Shown piece after piece: positions 53,864-62,294 of a DNA stretch of 64,000 nt (the stretch's first letter is position 1; every line of letters begins with the position of its first letter). The stretch spans positions 1 through 64,000 of the forward strand of contig CAWCUH010000001.1 in assembly GCA_963798655.1 (NCBI GenBank), given 5' to 3'. Under the pieces are notes generated by a model. That model was not told the origin of the DNA. It searched no databases and saw only the letters and a list, made by a program, of their open reading frames with translations. A program made the position numbers and the translations under genes. The stretch is from CAVSMC01 sp963798655 (GTDB lineage: Bacteria; Pseudomonadota; Gammaproteobacteria; Burkholderiales; Casimicrobiaceae).

Positions 53864-55141
53864 TCATGGAACCGATGCGGCGGCGGCCGGCCCGGACCGC
53901 GCAAGGCGCCCGATGCGGATCGCCGCCGGCGGATGCGAATCGTAGAACGCCGAGTGCACCGGGTCGGGCGTGAGCGTCGACGCGTTGTCCTCGTAGAGCT
54001 TCACGAGCGCAGCCGTCATCGCGCTCGCCGACGCATTGCGCGTCGCGAACGCATCGGCCTCGAACTCGTGCTTGCGCGAGTACATCGACGACAGCGGCTG
54101 CAGCACGAACGTGAACACCGGCAGCGTGATGAAGAAGAGCACCAGCGCCACGCCGGGACGGCCGGGCGATGGCGGGACGCCGAGGCCCTGGTAGAACCAC
54201 GGCGACGCGGCGAGCCACGCGAGCAGCGCGAGGAAGCCGAGCGATAGCACCGCCATCAGCACCATCCGCTTCGCCACGTGCTTCAGCTTGAAATGACCGA
54301 GTTCGTGGGCGAGTACCGCCTCGATCTCGTCGGGGGCGAGCCGCTCGATCAGCGTATCGAAGAAGACGATGCGCTTCGCTCGACCGAACCCCGTGAAGTA
54401 CGCATTGCCGTGGCTCGACCGGCGCGAGCCGTCCATCACGAACAGGCCGCGGTTCGCGAAGCCGCACCGCGCGAGCAGCGCTTCGATGCGCGTGCGCGCG
54501 TCGCCCTCGGGTAGCGCCGTGAACTTGTTGAACAGCGGCGCGATCAGCGTCGGATAGAGCGCGAGCAGGAGCACCTGGAACGCGATCCACGCCGCCCACG
54601 CATACAGCCACCACAGCGTGCCCGCGCTTCGCATCAGCCACAGCACCAGCGCGGCGAGCGGCAGGCCGAGCACGACAGCCACCAGCGTGCCCTTGACCAG
54701 GTCGACGAGCCACAGCCTGAGCGTCGTGCGGTTGAAGCCGTACTTCGCCTCGATTCGAAACGTATGCCAGTAGCCGAACGGAAGTGCGATCGCGCCCGAC
54801 ACGAGCGCGAGCGCGGCGATCATCGCGAGGTCCTGCGCGAGCGGGGCGTCGAAGGCTATGCCGGTCATGCGCACGAGCAGCGCGAGCGCGCCGCCGAGGG
54901 TGAGCGCGAGCAGCACCAGCGCGTCGACGATCGTCTCGAGCATTGCGAAGCGCGTGCGCTCGACCGTGTAATCGGCAGCCTTCTGGTGCGCGGCAAGGCT
55001 CACGCGATCGGCGAAAGGCCGCGGCACGCGATCGCGATGCGCGCGCACGTGCACGACGTGGCGGCGACTGAGATAGAGGCGCGCGCAGGTCGCGACGGCG
55101 AGCGCGGCGACGAAGAGAGTGGTGAACAGGGCGGCGGTCAT
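53864..55141 (-). CDS. M48-family membrane zinc metalloprotease (Ste24/CAAX-protease-like)
   Basis: 425 aa from ATG 55141 (MTAALFTTLFVAALAVATCA). N-terminal CAAX_prenyl_protease_1 domain with several transmembrane helices, then the zinc motif HELGH (near residue 280), the third-ligand Glu in YSRKHEFEADAFATRNA and a final SHPPAAIRIGRL, as in Ste24 homologues. Acts on inner-membrane or membrane-proximal proteins in bacteria. Divergent from orn by 47 bases. The end overlaps the longer cytochrome start by four bases. Confidence 0.9.
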   Translation of the reverse strand: MTAALFTTLFVAALAVATCARLYLSRRHVVHVRAHRDRVPRPFADRVSLAAHQKAADYTVERTRFAMLETIVDALVLLALTLGGALALLVRMTGIAFDAPLAQDLAMIAALALVSGAIALPFGYWHTFRIEAKYGFNRTTLRLWLVDLVKGTLVAVVLGLPLAALVLWLMRSAGTLWWLYAWAAWIAFQVLLLALYPTLIAPLFNKFTALPEGDARTRIEALLARCGFANRGLFVMDGSRRSSHGNAYFTGFGRAKRIVFFDTLIERLAPDEIEAVLAHELGHFKLKHVAKRMVLMAVLSLGFLALLAWLAASPWFYQGLGVPPSPGRPGVALVLFFITLPVFTFVLQPLSSMYSRKHEFEADAFATRNASASAMTAALVKLYEDNASTLTPDPVHSAFYDSHPPAAIRIGRLARSGPAAAASVP

Positions 55142-55188
55142 CGGCCGCGATATGCGAGAATAAGCCTGCTTCATTCTACACATTTCCC

Positions 55189-55734
55189 ATGCCGCAGGAC
55201 GCGAGCCGGCTGATCTGGATCGATCTCGAGATGACGGGCCTTTCGCCCGAGCGCGACCGCATCATCGAGATGGCGCTCGTGGTCACCGACGCCAATCTCG
55301 ACTCGGTCGCGGTGGCTCCGGTGTGGGTCGTGCATCAAGGCGATGACGTCCTCGGCGCGATGGATTCGTGGAATACGGGCACGCACACGCGCTCGGGCCT
55401 CGTCGACAAGGTGAAGGCGTCCACGCTGGACGAGGCGGCGGCCGAAGCGGCGGCGCTCGCATTCCTGTCCGAGCACGTGCCCGCGAAAGCGTCGCCGATG
55501 TGCGGCAACTCGATCTGCCAGGATCGGCGCTTTCTCGCGCGATGGATGCCGACGCTCGAGGAGTATTTCCACTATCGCCACATCGACGTATCGACGCTGA
55601 AGGAGCTCGCCCGTCGCTGGCGGCCGGAGGTGCTGAAGAGCGTGCCGAAAGAAGGACGGCACGAGGCGCTCGCCGATGTCTACGAGTCGATCGCCGAGCT
55701 GCGCGTCTATCGAGAGCAGTTCATACGCGCGTGA
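55189..55734 (+). CDS. orn: Oligoribonuclease
   Basis: 181 aa DEDDh 3'-5' exonuclease that degrades 2-5-nt RNA and pGpG. Motifs: LIWIDLEMTGLSPERDRIIE (DxE), MCGNSICQDRRFLARWMP and GRHEALADVYESIAELRVYR (H and last D). Length equals the family. Start ATG 55189. The stop overlaps the start of the NUDIX gene (GTGA at 55731-55734). Confidence 0.95.
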   Translation: MPQDASRLIWIDLEMTGLSPERDRIIEMALVVTDANLDSVAVAPVWVVHQGDDVLGAMDSWNTGTHTRSGLVDKVKASTLDEAAAEAAALAFLSEHVPAKASPMCGNSICQDRRFLARWMPTLEEYFHYRHIDVSTLKELARRWRPEVLKSVPKEGRHEALADVYESIAELRVYREQFIRA

Positions 55735-56300
55735 AATTCTGCAGCGCCTGCGGCTCGGCGAACATCGTGCACCGCGTTCCGCCCGGCGATCATCTGCCAC
55801 GTGATGTTTGCGCCGCGTGCGGAATCGTCCACTACCAGAACCCGAAGGTCGTCGTCGGCTGCCTGCCGGAGTGGCAAGAGCGCGTGCTCTTGTGCAAGCG
55901 CGCGATCGAGCCGCGGCGTGGGCTGTGGACGCTGCCGGCGGGCTTTCTCGAGAACGGCGAAACGGTGATCGACGGTGCGGTGCGCGAAACGCTCGAAGAG
56001 GCCGGTGCGCACGTCGAAATGGGCGACCTCTACACGATGATCAGCCTGCCGCAGATCGGGCAGGTGTACATGATGTTCCGGGCGCGGCTCGCCGATCTCG
56101 ACTTCGCGCCGGGCCCGGAGAGCCTCGAGGCGCGTCTGTTCGCCGAGGAAGAAATCCCGTGGGACCAGCTCGCGTTCCGCACCATCGGGCGGACGCTGCG
56201 CAACTACTTCCTCGACCGCAAGCTCGGGCGCTTTTCGGTGCATGTGAGCACGCTCGTCCGCAGGCAGGGCGTCACGCCGGCGCTGGCGGGGGCGGCGTGA
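55731..56300 (+). CDS. NUDIX hydrolase with N-terminal zinc ribbon
   Basis: 189 aa. N-terminal CxxC pairs (CSAC and CAAC, near residues 4-7 and 27-30) form the zinc ribbon of the NudC-like/ADP-ribose pyrophosphatase group; the NUDIX box is GETVIDGAVRETLEEAG preceded by PAGFLEN. Start is GTG 55731, overlapping the orn stop. The gene's TGA stop (56298-56300) lies inside the first unit of the 122-bp tandem repeat. Confidence 0.9.
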   Translation: MKFCSACGSANIVHRVPPGDHLPRDVCAACGIVHYQNPKVVVGCLPEWQERVLLCKRAIEPRRGLWTLPAGFLENGETVIDGAVRETLEEAGAHVEMGDLYTMISLPQIGQVYMMFRARLADLDFAPGPESLEARLFAEEEIPWDQLAFRTIGRTLRNYFLDRKLGRFSVHVSTLVRRQGVTPALAGAA

Positions 56301-56819
56301 GCGGCGAGCAGGGGCCTCAACTCGCGGAGCGAGTTGGGGATGCGAGCAAGCGCGAATCGCCGCCGCGAGGCCGACAGCTCGGCGCAGCGAGTGGTTTGGC
56401 GATGCGGAGGCCGAGGGCGTGAGCGGCGAGCAGGGGCCTCAACTCGCGGAGCGAGTTGGGGATGCGAGCAAGCGCGAATCGCCGCCGCGAGGCCGACAGC
56501 TCGGCGCAGCGAGTGGTTTGGCGATGCGGAGGCCGAGGGCGTGAGCGGCGAGCAGGGGCCTCAACTCGCGGAGCGAGTTGGGGATGCGAGCAAGCGCGAA
56601 TCGCCGCCGCGAGGCCGACAGCTCGGCGCAGCGAGTGGTTTGGCGATGCGGAGGCCGAGGGCGTGAGCGGCGAGCAGGGGCCTCAACTCGCGGAGCGAGT
56701 TGGGGATGCGAGCAAGCGCGAATCGCCGCCGCGAGGCCTACAGCTCGGCGCAGCGAGTGGTTTGGCGATGCGGAGGCCGAGGGCGTGAGCGGCGAGCAGG
56801 GGCCTCAACTCGCGGAGCG
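56297..56819. repeat. Tandem array of a 122-bp unit, 4.3 copies
   Basis: Units start at 56297, 56419, 56541 and 56663, with a partial 35-base fifth unit at 56785. Units are identical except for one change seen (gaggccTacag in unit 4 instead of gaggccGacag). Each has a perfect hairpin CAACTCGC GGA GCGAGTTG and a second, weaker CTCG..CGAG hairpin; its two halves are diverged copies of a roughly 60-bp ancestor. 122 is not divisible by three, and the ORFs seen in it are artefacts. No protein, phage or CRISPR features. Confidence 0.9.
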
Positions 56820-56861
56820 AAAGAGCGGCTCCGGACGCCGGCAGAGGCGACGCCATAGCCC

Positions 56862-57239
56862 TCATCTGTCACAGCCGCGCACGACGACGATTGCACCTTC
56901 GTCCAGCGGACCCGCCCAGTCGCGCAGCGATCCGCAGTGCGACTGCGCACAGAGCTCGTAGTCGCTGGTGAACGAGGACCAAGTGAGTCGCAGCTCGCGC
57001 AGCGTGCGATCAGGATGCCAGATCCACCTGCCGTCGCGCTTGACCGCGTCGGCTGGCGGCTCCATGCCGGCGCCGAAACCCGCAACGCTCGCCTCGACGA
57101 GCCGCAGCGCATCGCCGTCGACGCGATAGCGCTCTTCCCACCGCGTCTTCTCGACCGAGTGCTGCCATGAGAGCGTGAACGCGTCGCCGGGCAGCGTCGC
57201 TCGGAGCGCGCCGGCGACGAGCAGGCAGGCCGCGATCAA
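56862..57239 (-). CDS. DUF1850 protein of the TRAP-TAXI locus
   Basis: 125 aa, possibly with an N-terminal hydrophobic anchor (MIAACLLVAGALRATLPGDA). DUF1850 features: FTLSWQHSVEKTRWEERYRV, SFTSDYELCAQ and IVVVRGCDR. Such proteins are encoded beside TRAP-TAXI transporters as an accessory component of unknown role. The start overlaps the stop of the fused permease by four bases, so it is co-expressed as the last gene. Confidence 0.85.
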   Translation of the reverse strand: MIAACLLVAGALRATLPGDAFTLSWQHSVEKTRWEERYRVDGDALRLVEASVAGFGAGMEPPADAVKRDGRWIWHPDRTLRELRLTWSSFTSDYELCAQSHCGSLRDWAGPLDEGAIVVVRGCDR

Positions 57240-59368
57240 TCCGGCTGCGCCTGCTTTTCAGCCGCCGTCGGGGCGATGTGCGGCGAATTGCGCGTGCGCA
57301 TCCAGTGCCAGCCGATGAACGCGACCGCGGCGGCGAATCCGCATTGGTCGGTCAAAGGAACTGCGGCGACAAGCAGCGCAGCGGCGGCGAACGCCCATAC
57401 GCGCTCGACTGCGTTGAGCGGCCCGCGGACGAAACCGATCGCGGCGGCACCCCACAGCCCGATGGCAAGCACTGCCTTGACGATCACGTAGCCGACCGCG
57501 ACGACGTCGAGCGTGCCGCCCGCGCCCGTCGGTTGCAGCATGAGTGCAGGGTCGTAGACGGCCATGTACGGAACGACGAAGCCGGCGATCGCGATGTGCG
57601 TGGCTTTCCAGCCGATCTTCATCGGCGCCGCCTTCGCGATCGACGCCGCGGCAAACGCCGCGAGCGCGACCGGCGGCGTGAGGTCCGCCATGATTCCGAA
57701 ATAGAACACGAACATGTGCGAGACGATCAGCGGCACGCCGAGCTTCAGCAGCGCCGGCGCTGCGATCGCGCTGGTGATGATGTAGTTCGGTATCGTCGGG
57801 ATGCCCATGCCGAGGATCAGGCAGACGATCATCGTCAGCAGCAGCGACGCGAGCAGGCTCTTCGAGCCGACGTCGAGCACGAACTCGGCGAAGTTCGACG
57901 CCGCACCGGTCAGCGTCAGCACGCCGATGATCACGCCGACGATCGTGCATGCGACGCCGACGGCGACCGCCTGTCGTGCGCCGTCGATCAGGCTCCCGCG
58001 CATGATGCCAAGCGTCTCGCGACCGCCGCGGATCACGAGATTCACGGCGACGAGCAGCGCGATCGCGCCGATGATCGGCCAGATGCCGTAATGGAAGAAG
58101 GCCGCGGTCGCGAGGCCGAGCGCGATCCAGAACACGACACGAAACGCCGTCGAGCGAAAGCCGGACGCGATGCCCACGCCGAGGATCAGCATCGCCGTGA
58201 GCGCGAGACCCACGATGCCCGAGAACATCGGCGTGAAGCCGTCGAACAGCATGAACACGAGCACGGCGAGCGGCACCATCAGGTACCACTTCATCCGGAT
58301 GGCGTGCCATGGATTCGGACATTGATCCTTCGGCAGACCGAGCAAGCCGCGGTAGCCCGCTTCCAGATGCACCATCCAGAACGCCGTCGCGTAGTAGAGG
58401 ATCGCCGGGACCACGGCGGCCTTGACGATCGTCACGTACGGCAGGTTCAGCGTCTCGGCCATGATGAACGCGACGGCGCCCATCACGGGCGGCATGATCT
58501 GGCCGCCCATCGACGACGTCGCTTCGACTGCGCCGGCGAACACGGGCGTGTAGCCAAAGCGCTTCATCAACGGGATCGTGAACTGTCCGACGGTGAGCAC
58601 GTTGGCGACGCCCGAGCCGGAGATCGTGCCCATCATGCCGGACGAGATGACGGCGACTTTGGCCGGTCCGCCGCGCGCGTGGCCGACGAAGCCGAGCGCG
58701 ATGTTGTTGAACAGGTTGATCATCCCGGCGTGCTCGAGGAAGCTGCCGAACAGGATGAACAGGAAGATGTACGTCGCGGAAACGAGAACGGGAATCCCGA
58801 ACAGCCCTTCGGTGCCGAGGAAGAGCTGGCCGACGATCTGGTCGTAGCCGTAGCCGCGGTGCGCGATCGCCGCCGGCAGGAACTGGCCGAGGAATCCGTA
58901 CGCGAGGAACAGCGCGCAGATGATCGGCAGCGCGAGGCCGAGCACGCGCCGCGCTGCGTCGAAGACGAGGATGATGAATATCGTGGCGACGACGAGGTCG
59001 GCGATGCTGGGATCGCCGGAGCGCTGGATCAGCTCGGTTTCGAACACGAGGTGATACAGCGCGAGCGTGAAGCCGAGCGCGGCGAGCAGTGCGTCGTACC
59101 AGGCGATGCGACGCCGGTTCGCGGCCTTCGAAACGGGATGGATCAGGAACGACAGCGCGAGCAGGAATCCGACGTGGATCGAGCGCGTGGGCAGGCTCGA
59201 CAGCGGACTGAACGCCGCGATGACGAGCTGATACGCCGAGAACGCGAGCGCGACGGCGGCGACGAGCTTTGCCGCCGCGCCGGCGAGTTCGCGCTTGACG
59301 CCGGTTTCATCGAACGCGGCCTCGGCCGCCTGCATCGACGCGTGCGGGACTTCCGGCGTCTGGGCCAT
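57236..59368 (-). CDS. TRAP transporter fused small/large permease (TAXI type)
   Basis: 710 aa integral membrane protein with 4TM (DctQ-like) and 12TM (DctM-like) parts in one chain; helices cover nearly the whole length. Core motifs include SGSGVANVLTVGQFTIPLMK, ATSSMGGQIMPPVMGAVAFI, LTGAASNFAEFVLDVGS and LGMGIPTIPNYIITSAIAAP. It imports an organic acid using an ion gradient together with a TAXI binding protein. In the order binding protein, permease, DUF1850; the binding protein gene is frameshifted, so the transporter may be non-functional as assembled. Confidence 0.92.
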   Translation of the reverse strand: MAQTPEVPHASMQAAEAAFDETGVKRELAGAAAKLVAAVALAFSAYQLVIAAFSPLSSLPTRSIHVGFLLALSFLIHPVSKAANRRRIAWYDALLAALGFTLALYHLVFETELIQRSGDPSIADLVVATIFIILVFDAARRVLGLALPIICALFLAYGFLGQFLPAAIAHRGYGYDQIVGQLFLGTEGLFGIPVLVSATYIFLFILFGSFLEHAGMINLFNNIALGFVGHARGGPAKVAVISSGMMGTISGSGVANVLTVGQFTIPLMKRFGYTPVFAGAVEATSSMGGQIMPPVMGAVAFIMAETLNLPYVTIVKAAVVPAILYYATAFWMVHLEAGYRGLLGLPKDQCPNPWHAIRMKWYLMVPLAVLVFMLFDGFTPMFSGIVGLALTAMLILGVGIASGFRSTAFRVVFWIALGLATAAFFHYGIWPIIGAIALLVAVNLVIRGGRETLGIMRGSLIDGARQAVAVGVACTIVGVIIGVLTLTGAASNFAEFVLDVGSKSLLASLLLTMIVCLILGMGIPTIPNYIITSAIAAPALLKLGVPLIVSHMFVFYFGIMADLTPPVALAAFAAASIAKAAPMKIGWKATHIAIAGFVVPYMAVYDPALMLQPTGAGGTLDVVAVGYVIVKAVLAIGLWGAAAIGFVRGPLNAVERVWAFAAAALLVAAVPLTDQCGFAAAVAFIGWHWMRTRNSPHIAPTAAEKQAQPD

Positions 59369-59415
59369 CGGCGTTCCTTACTCTTTTGGAAGCGGATCGC
59401 TCGCTGCGCCCCGGA

Positions 59416-59446
59416 TGACAATCGTCGCAAGAGGCGACGATTGTCA
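59416..59446. other. Intercistronic hairpin between TAXI binding protein and permease
   Basis: Perfect 13-bp stem (TGACAATCGTCGC with its complement) and a five-base loop. It includes the stop codon of the binding protein gene. No T tract; likely an mRNA-stabilising hairpin that gives excess binding protein over permease, as is common in TRAP operons. Confidence 0.55.
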
Positions 59447-60405
59447 CTTCATCATGCCGGTTTCCTTGTAGTACTTCTCGGCGCCCGGATGCAGCGGAAC
59501 CGGCATGCCTTCGAGCGCCTTCTTGGGGTCGATCGCCTTCGCCGCCGAGTGCGCGGCGACGAGCTGGTCGAGGCCGGTCCACAGCGCCTTCGTCATCGCA
59601 TACACCGTTTCGTTGCTGACCCCCTCATGCGTGACGAGATAGTTCTGCACGGCGGCCGTCGCAACGTCGGTCGACTGGCCGCGATACGTGTTCGCCGGAA
59701 TCGTCGCCGAGATGTACGCCGGGATCGCCGACCTTCTTCACGACGTCTGGCGGGAATCGGCACGACGACGACGTCGACCGACGTGGCGAGATCGCGCAGC
59801 GCCGAAACGCCGAGCCCGGCCGATTGCAGCGTGATGTCGAGTTGGCGGTTCTTCATCAACTCGACCGACTCGCCGAACGGCAGGTATTCGACCTTCGAGA
59901 AATCCTTGTAATCGAGCCCGGCGGCGTGCAGGATCGCGCGCGCGTTCAGCTCGGTGCCCGACTTCGGCGCGCCGACGGAAATCTTCTTTCCCTTCATGTC
60001 GGCGATCGTCTTGATGCCGGCATCTGCGCGCGCGACGATCTGGATGTAGTTCGGATAGATCGCGGCGATGCCGCGCAGTTTCTTGAGCGGCGTCTTGAAG
60101 CCGGCTTCCTCGTTGCCCTTCCAGGCGTCCGAGAGCGAGTCGCCGAGCGTGAAGGCGATCTCGCCGCGGCCCGCCTGCAGCAGGTTCAGGTTCTCGACCG
60201 ACGCCTTCGTCGCCTGCACCGACGTCTTCACGTTCGGCAATTGCTTGCCGATGAGGTTCGCGAGCGCGACGCCGAGCGGATAGTAGACGCCGCTGGTTCC
60301 GCCGGTCAGCACGTTGACGAAACTCTCGGCCGCAAGCGCGGATGCACTGCCGGCGGCGACGAGCGCCGCAACGGCGGCGATGACGAAACGACGCAATCGA
60401 TCCAT
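59444..60405 (-). pseudogene. TAXI-family TRAP solute-binding protein, two frameshifts
   Basis: Signal peptide MDRLRRFVIAAVAALVAAG, then TAXI core LTGGTSGVYYPLGVALANLI, LNLLQAGRGEIAFTLGDSLS, GKKISVGAPKSGTELNARAI. After VVVVPIPA the frame breaks: skipping one base near 59748 gives DVVKKVGD, and skipping one C in 59721-59723 gives PAYISATIPANTYRGQSTDV leading into AAVQNYLVTHEGVSNETVYA and the true end EKYYKETGMMK. Two single-base insertions about 25 bases apart, each restoring family-like sequence. Either a broken gene or assembly errors; without repair the last third is lost. GGAGG lies five bases before ATG 60405. Confidence 0.82.
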
Positions 60406-60543
60406 CGTATCCTCCAAAATGACCGCGCGACATGCGCGGTGCGCATGAAACTGCCGACGTCGTCGCGCCGGCTTTTGTCGTGCGATCATTATAGCAACGT
60501 GGCAGGCGCGACCCGGAGGCGCCGGCATTCGAAGGAGGCGACG

Positions 60544-60984
60544 ATGACGACGGCAACGGCGCGGCCGGTCGATGCGCTGTTCGAGCGCTACGGCGAGTCG
60601 CATCGACATCCGGCGAACAAGGCGATCCACTGGGTGTGCGTTCCGGCGATCACGTGGAGCGTGCTCGGCATGTTCTGGGCGCTGTCGCCGATCGCCGCGT
60701 ATGCGCTGATCGCGCTCGCGATGGCGTTCTACCTGTGGTTGTCGCGGCCGCTCGCGTTCGGCATGCTCGTCGTCGTCGCCGCGATGCTCTATCCGCTGTC
60801 GCGGCTCGGCAGCAGTGTGCTCGCTGTTTCGATCGGCGTGTTCGTCGTTGCGTGGGTCGGACAGTTCATCGGCCACCACATCGAGCGGCGCAGGCCGTCG
60901 TTCGTCGACGACGTCAAGTTCCTGCTGGTCGGCCCCGCGTGGCTGCTTGGCTTCGTTTACCGCAGGCTGGGCGTCGCGTACTAG
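60544..60984 (+). CDS. Mpo1/DUF962 family membrane protein
   Basis: 146 aa with about four transmembrane helices. N-terminal motif YGESHRHPANKAIHWVCVPA and QFIGHHIERRRPSFVDDVKF are the conserved histidines of the DUF962/Mpo1-like family (dioxygenases of 2-hydroxy fatty acids in yeast). Bacterial function is unknown. GAAGGAGG is found just before ATG 60544. Divergent from the TAXI gene. Confidence 0.87.
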   Translation: MTTATARPVDALFERYGESHRHPANKAIHWVCVPAITWSVLGMFWALSPIAAYALIALAMAFYLWLSRPLAFGMLVVVAAMLYPLSRLGSSVLAVSIGVFVVAWVGQFIGHHIERRRPSFVDDVKFLLVGPAWLLGFVYRRLGVAY

Positions 60985-60990
60985 CTCCCG

Positions 60991-61083
60991 CTCGTCATTG
61001 CGAGGAGCGGTAGCGCGGGGGAATCTCCCCCGTCGCGCGACAGAAGGCATCCCTCGCCTGCGCCCGGAATGACGGGCGAGCTC
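60991..61083. repeat. Dispersed intergenic repeat, CGTCATTGCGAGG...GGAATGACG type
   Basis: The sequence CGTCATTGCGAGGAGC at its left end and CCCGGAATGACGGGCGAG at its right end form an imperfect inverted repeat typical of dispersed intergenic elements in proteobacterial genomes. A shortened relative (GCGCCCCGGATGAC) occurs at about 59406-59419. It spans the end of the DUF962 gene and the end of the threonine dehydratase gene. Confidence 0.4.
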
Positions 61084-62293
61084 ACCCGACGACCGCGATC
61101 TTCGCATCGGCGAGCGCGCGATGCAGCGCGCTCACATGGTCGTGCCCGGTCGTTTCGACAACGCAAACGACGCGCACGGCGAAAAGATCGGGGCCGGAGA
61201 ACGCGCGATCGTGGACGATCTCCTTGATCGATCCGCCGGTCGACGCGATCACTTCGGCGAGCCTTGCGAGGCCGCCGGGGCGATCGACGATCGACACGGT
61301 GAAGCGCGTGATCCGGCCGTCGGCGACGAGACCGCTCTCGATCACGCGATCGAGCATCGTCAGGTCGATGTTGCCGCCGGTCAGCACGAGCACGACTTCC
61401 TTGCCCTTCAAGTCGAGCTTGCCGGCGAGGAACGCCGCGAGCGGTGCTGCTCCCGCGCCTTCGACGACGCTCTTCTCGAGCTCGATCAGCCGCAGGATGG
61501 CGAGCGCGATCGCCGCCTCGTCGACGGTGACGACGCGATCGACGACGTTGCGCGCGATGGCGAACGACTGCGCGCCGATTTGCGGAACCGCGAGGCCGTC
61601 GGCGAGCGTGGGCGTCAACGGAACCGGCACCGGCGCTTCGGCGGCGATCGCGGCGGCGAGACAGCGCGCGTTGTCGGGCTCGACGCCGACGATCTCGACC
61701 GAGCGCTTCTTCGCGCGCACGACGGTGCCGATGCCCGCGATCAATCCGCCGCCGCCGACCGGTACGACGATCGCCTCGACACCCGGCGTCTGCTCGAGAA
61801 TCTCGAGCGCGATCGTGCCCTGACCGGCGATGACGTCGAGATTGTCGAACGGATGAACGAACGTGTACGCATGCGCTTCGGCCAGCTCTTCTGCCTTGGC
61901 GCGCGCCTCGCCGATGTCCTCGCCGTGCAGCACGACGGTCGCGCCGAGGTTGCGGCAGTTGGTGACCTTGGTGAGCGGCGCGAACTTCGGCATCACCACG
62001 GTGACCGGAACGCCGAGCAGCGCGCCGTGATACGCGACGCCCTGCGCATGATTGCCGGCCGACGCCGCGACTACGCCGCGCGAGCGCGCCGACGCCGGCA
62101 GCCGCATCAGCGCGTTGCGCGCGCCGCGCTCCTTGAAGCTGCCGGTACGCTGCAGGTAGTCGAGCTTGCAGTAGATGTGCGCGCCGGTCAGCTGCGACAG
62201 CGGAATCGACTCGACGCACGGCGAGAGGTAAACGCCGCCTGCGATGCGCTCGCGCGCGGCCTCGACGTCGGCGAGCGTGATCCGGGCGGGCAC
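61082..62293 (-). CDS. Threonine ammonia-lyase (threonine dehydratase)
   Basis: 403 aa PLP enzyme of fold type II: YCKLDYLQRTGSFKERGARN with the Schiff-base lysine in SFKERG, AGNHAQGVA, the glycine loop VPVGGGGLIAGI and a C-terminal ACT-like domain (FTVSIVDRPGGLARLAEVIA). The single short regulatory domain and about 400 aa match catabolic/biosynthetic dehydratases with one ACT. Forms 2-oxobutyrate and ammonia from threonine. Start is GTG 62293, only one base after the phosphomannomutase stop, so coupled. Confidence 0.9.
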   Translation of the reverse strand: MPARITLADVEAARERIAGGVYLSPCVESIPLSQLTGAHIYCKLDYLQRTGSFKERGARNALMRLPASARSRGVVAASAGNHAQGVAYHGALLGVPVTVVMPKFAPLTKVTNCRNLGATVVLHGEDIGEARAKAEELAEAHAYTFVHPFDNLDVIAGQGTIALEILEQTPGVEAIVVPVGGGGLIAGIGTVVRAKKRSVEIVGVEPDNARCLAAAIAAEAPVPVPLTPTLADGLAVPQIGAQSFAIARNVVDRVVTVDEAAIALAILRLIELEKSVVEGAGAAPLAAFLAGKLDLKGKEVVLVLTGGNIDLTMLDRVIESGLVADGRITRFTVSIVDRPGGLARLAEVIASTGGSIKEIVHDRAFSGPDLFAVRVVCVVETTGHDHVSALHRALADAKIAVVG

Positions 62294-62294
62294 G

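Noticed and set aside
56297..56819. A CRISPR array in the regularly spaced repeats
   Set aside because: The whole 122-bp unit is repeated, with no variable spacers and no cas genes.
56334..56961. Protein-coding ORFs inside the 122-bp repeats
   Set aside because: They result from three frames reading the same repeated DNA; the amino-acid sequence has no family features, and the unit length is not a multiple of three.
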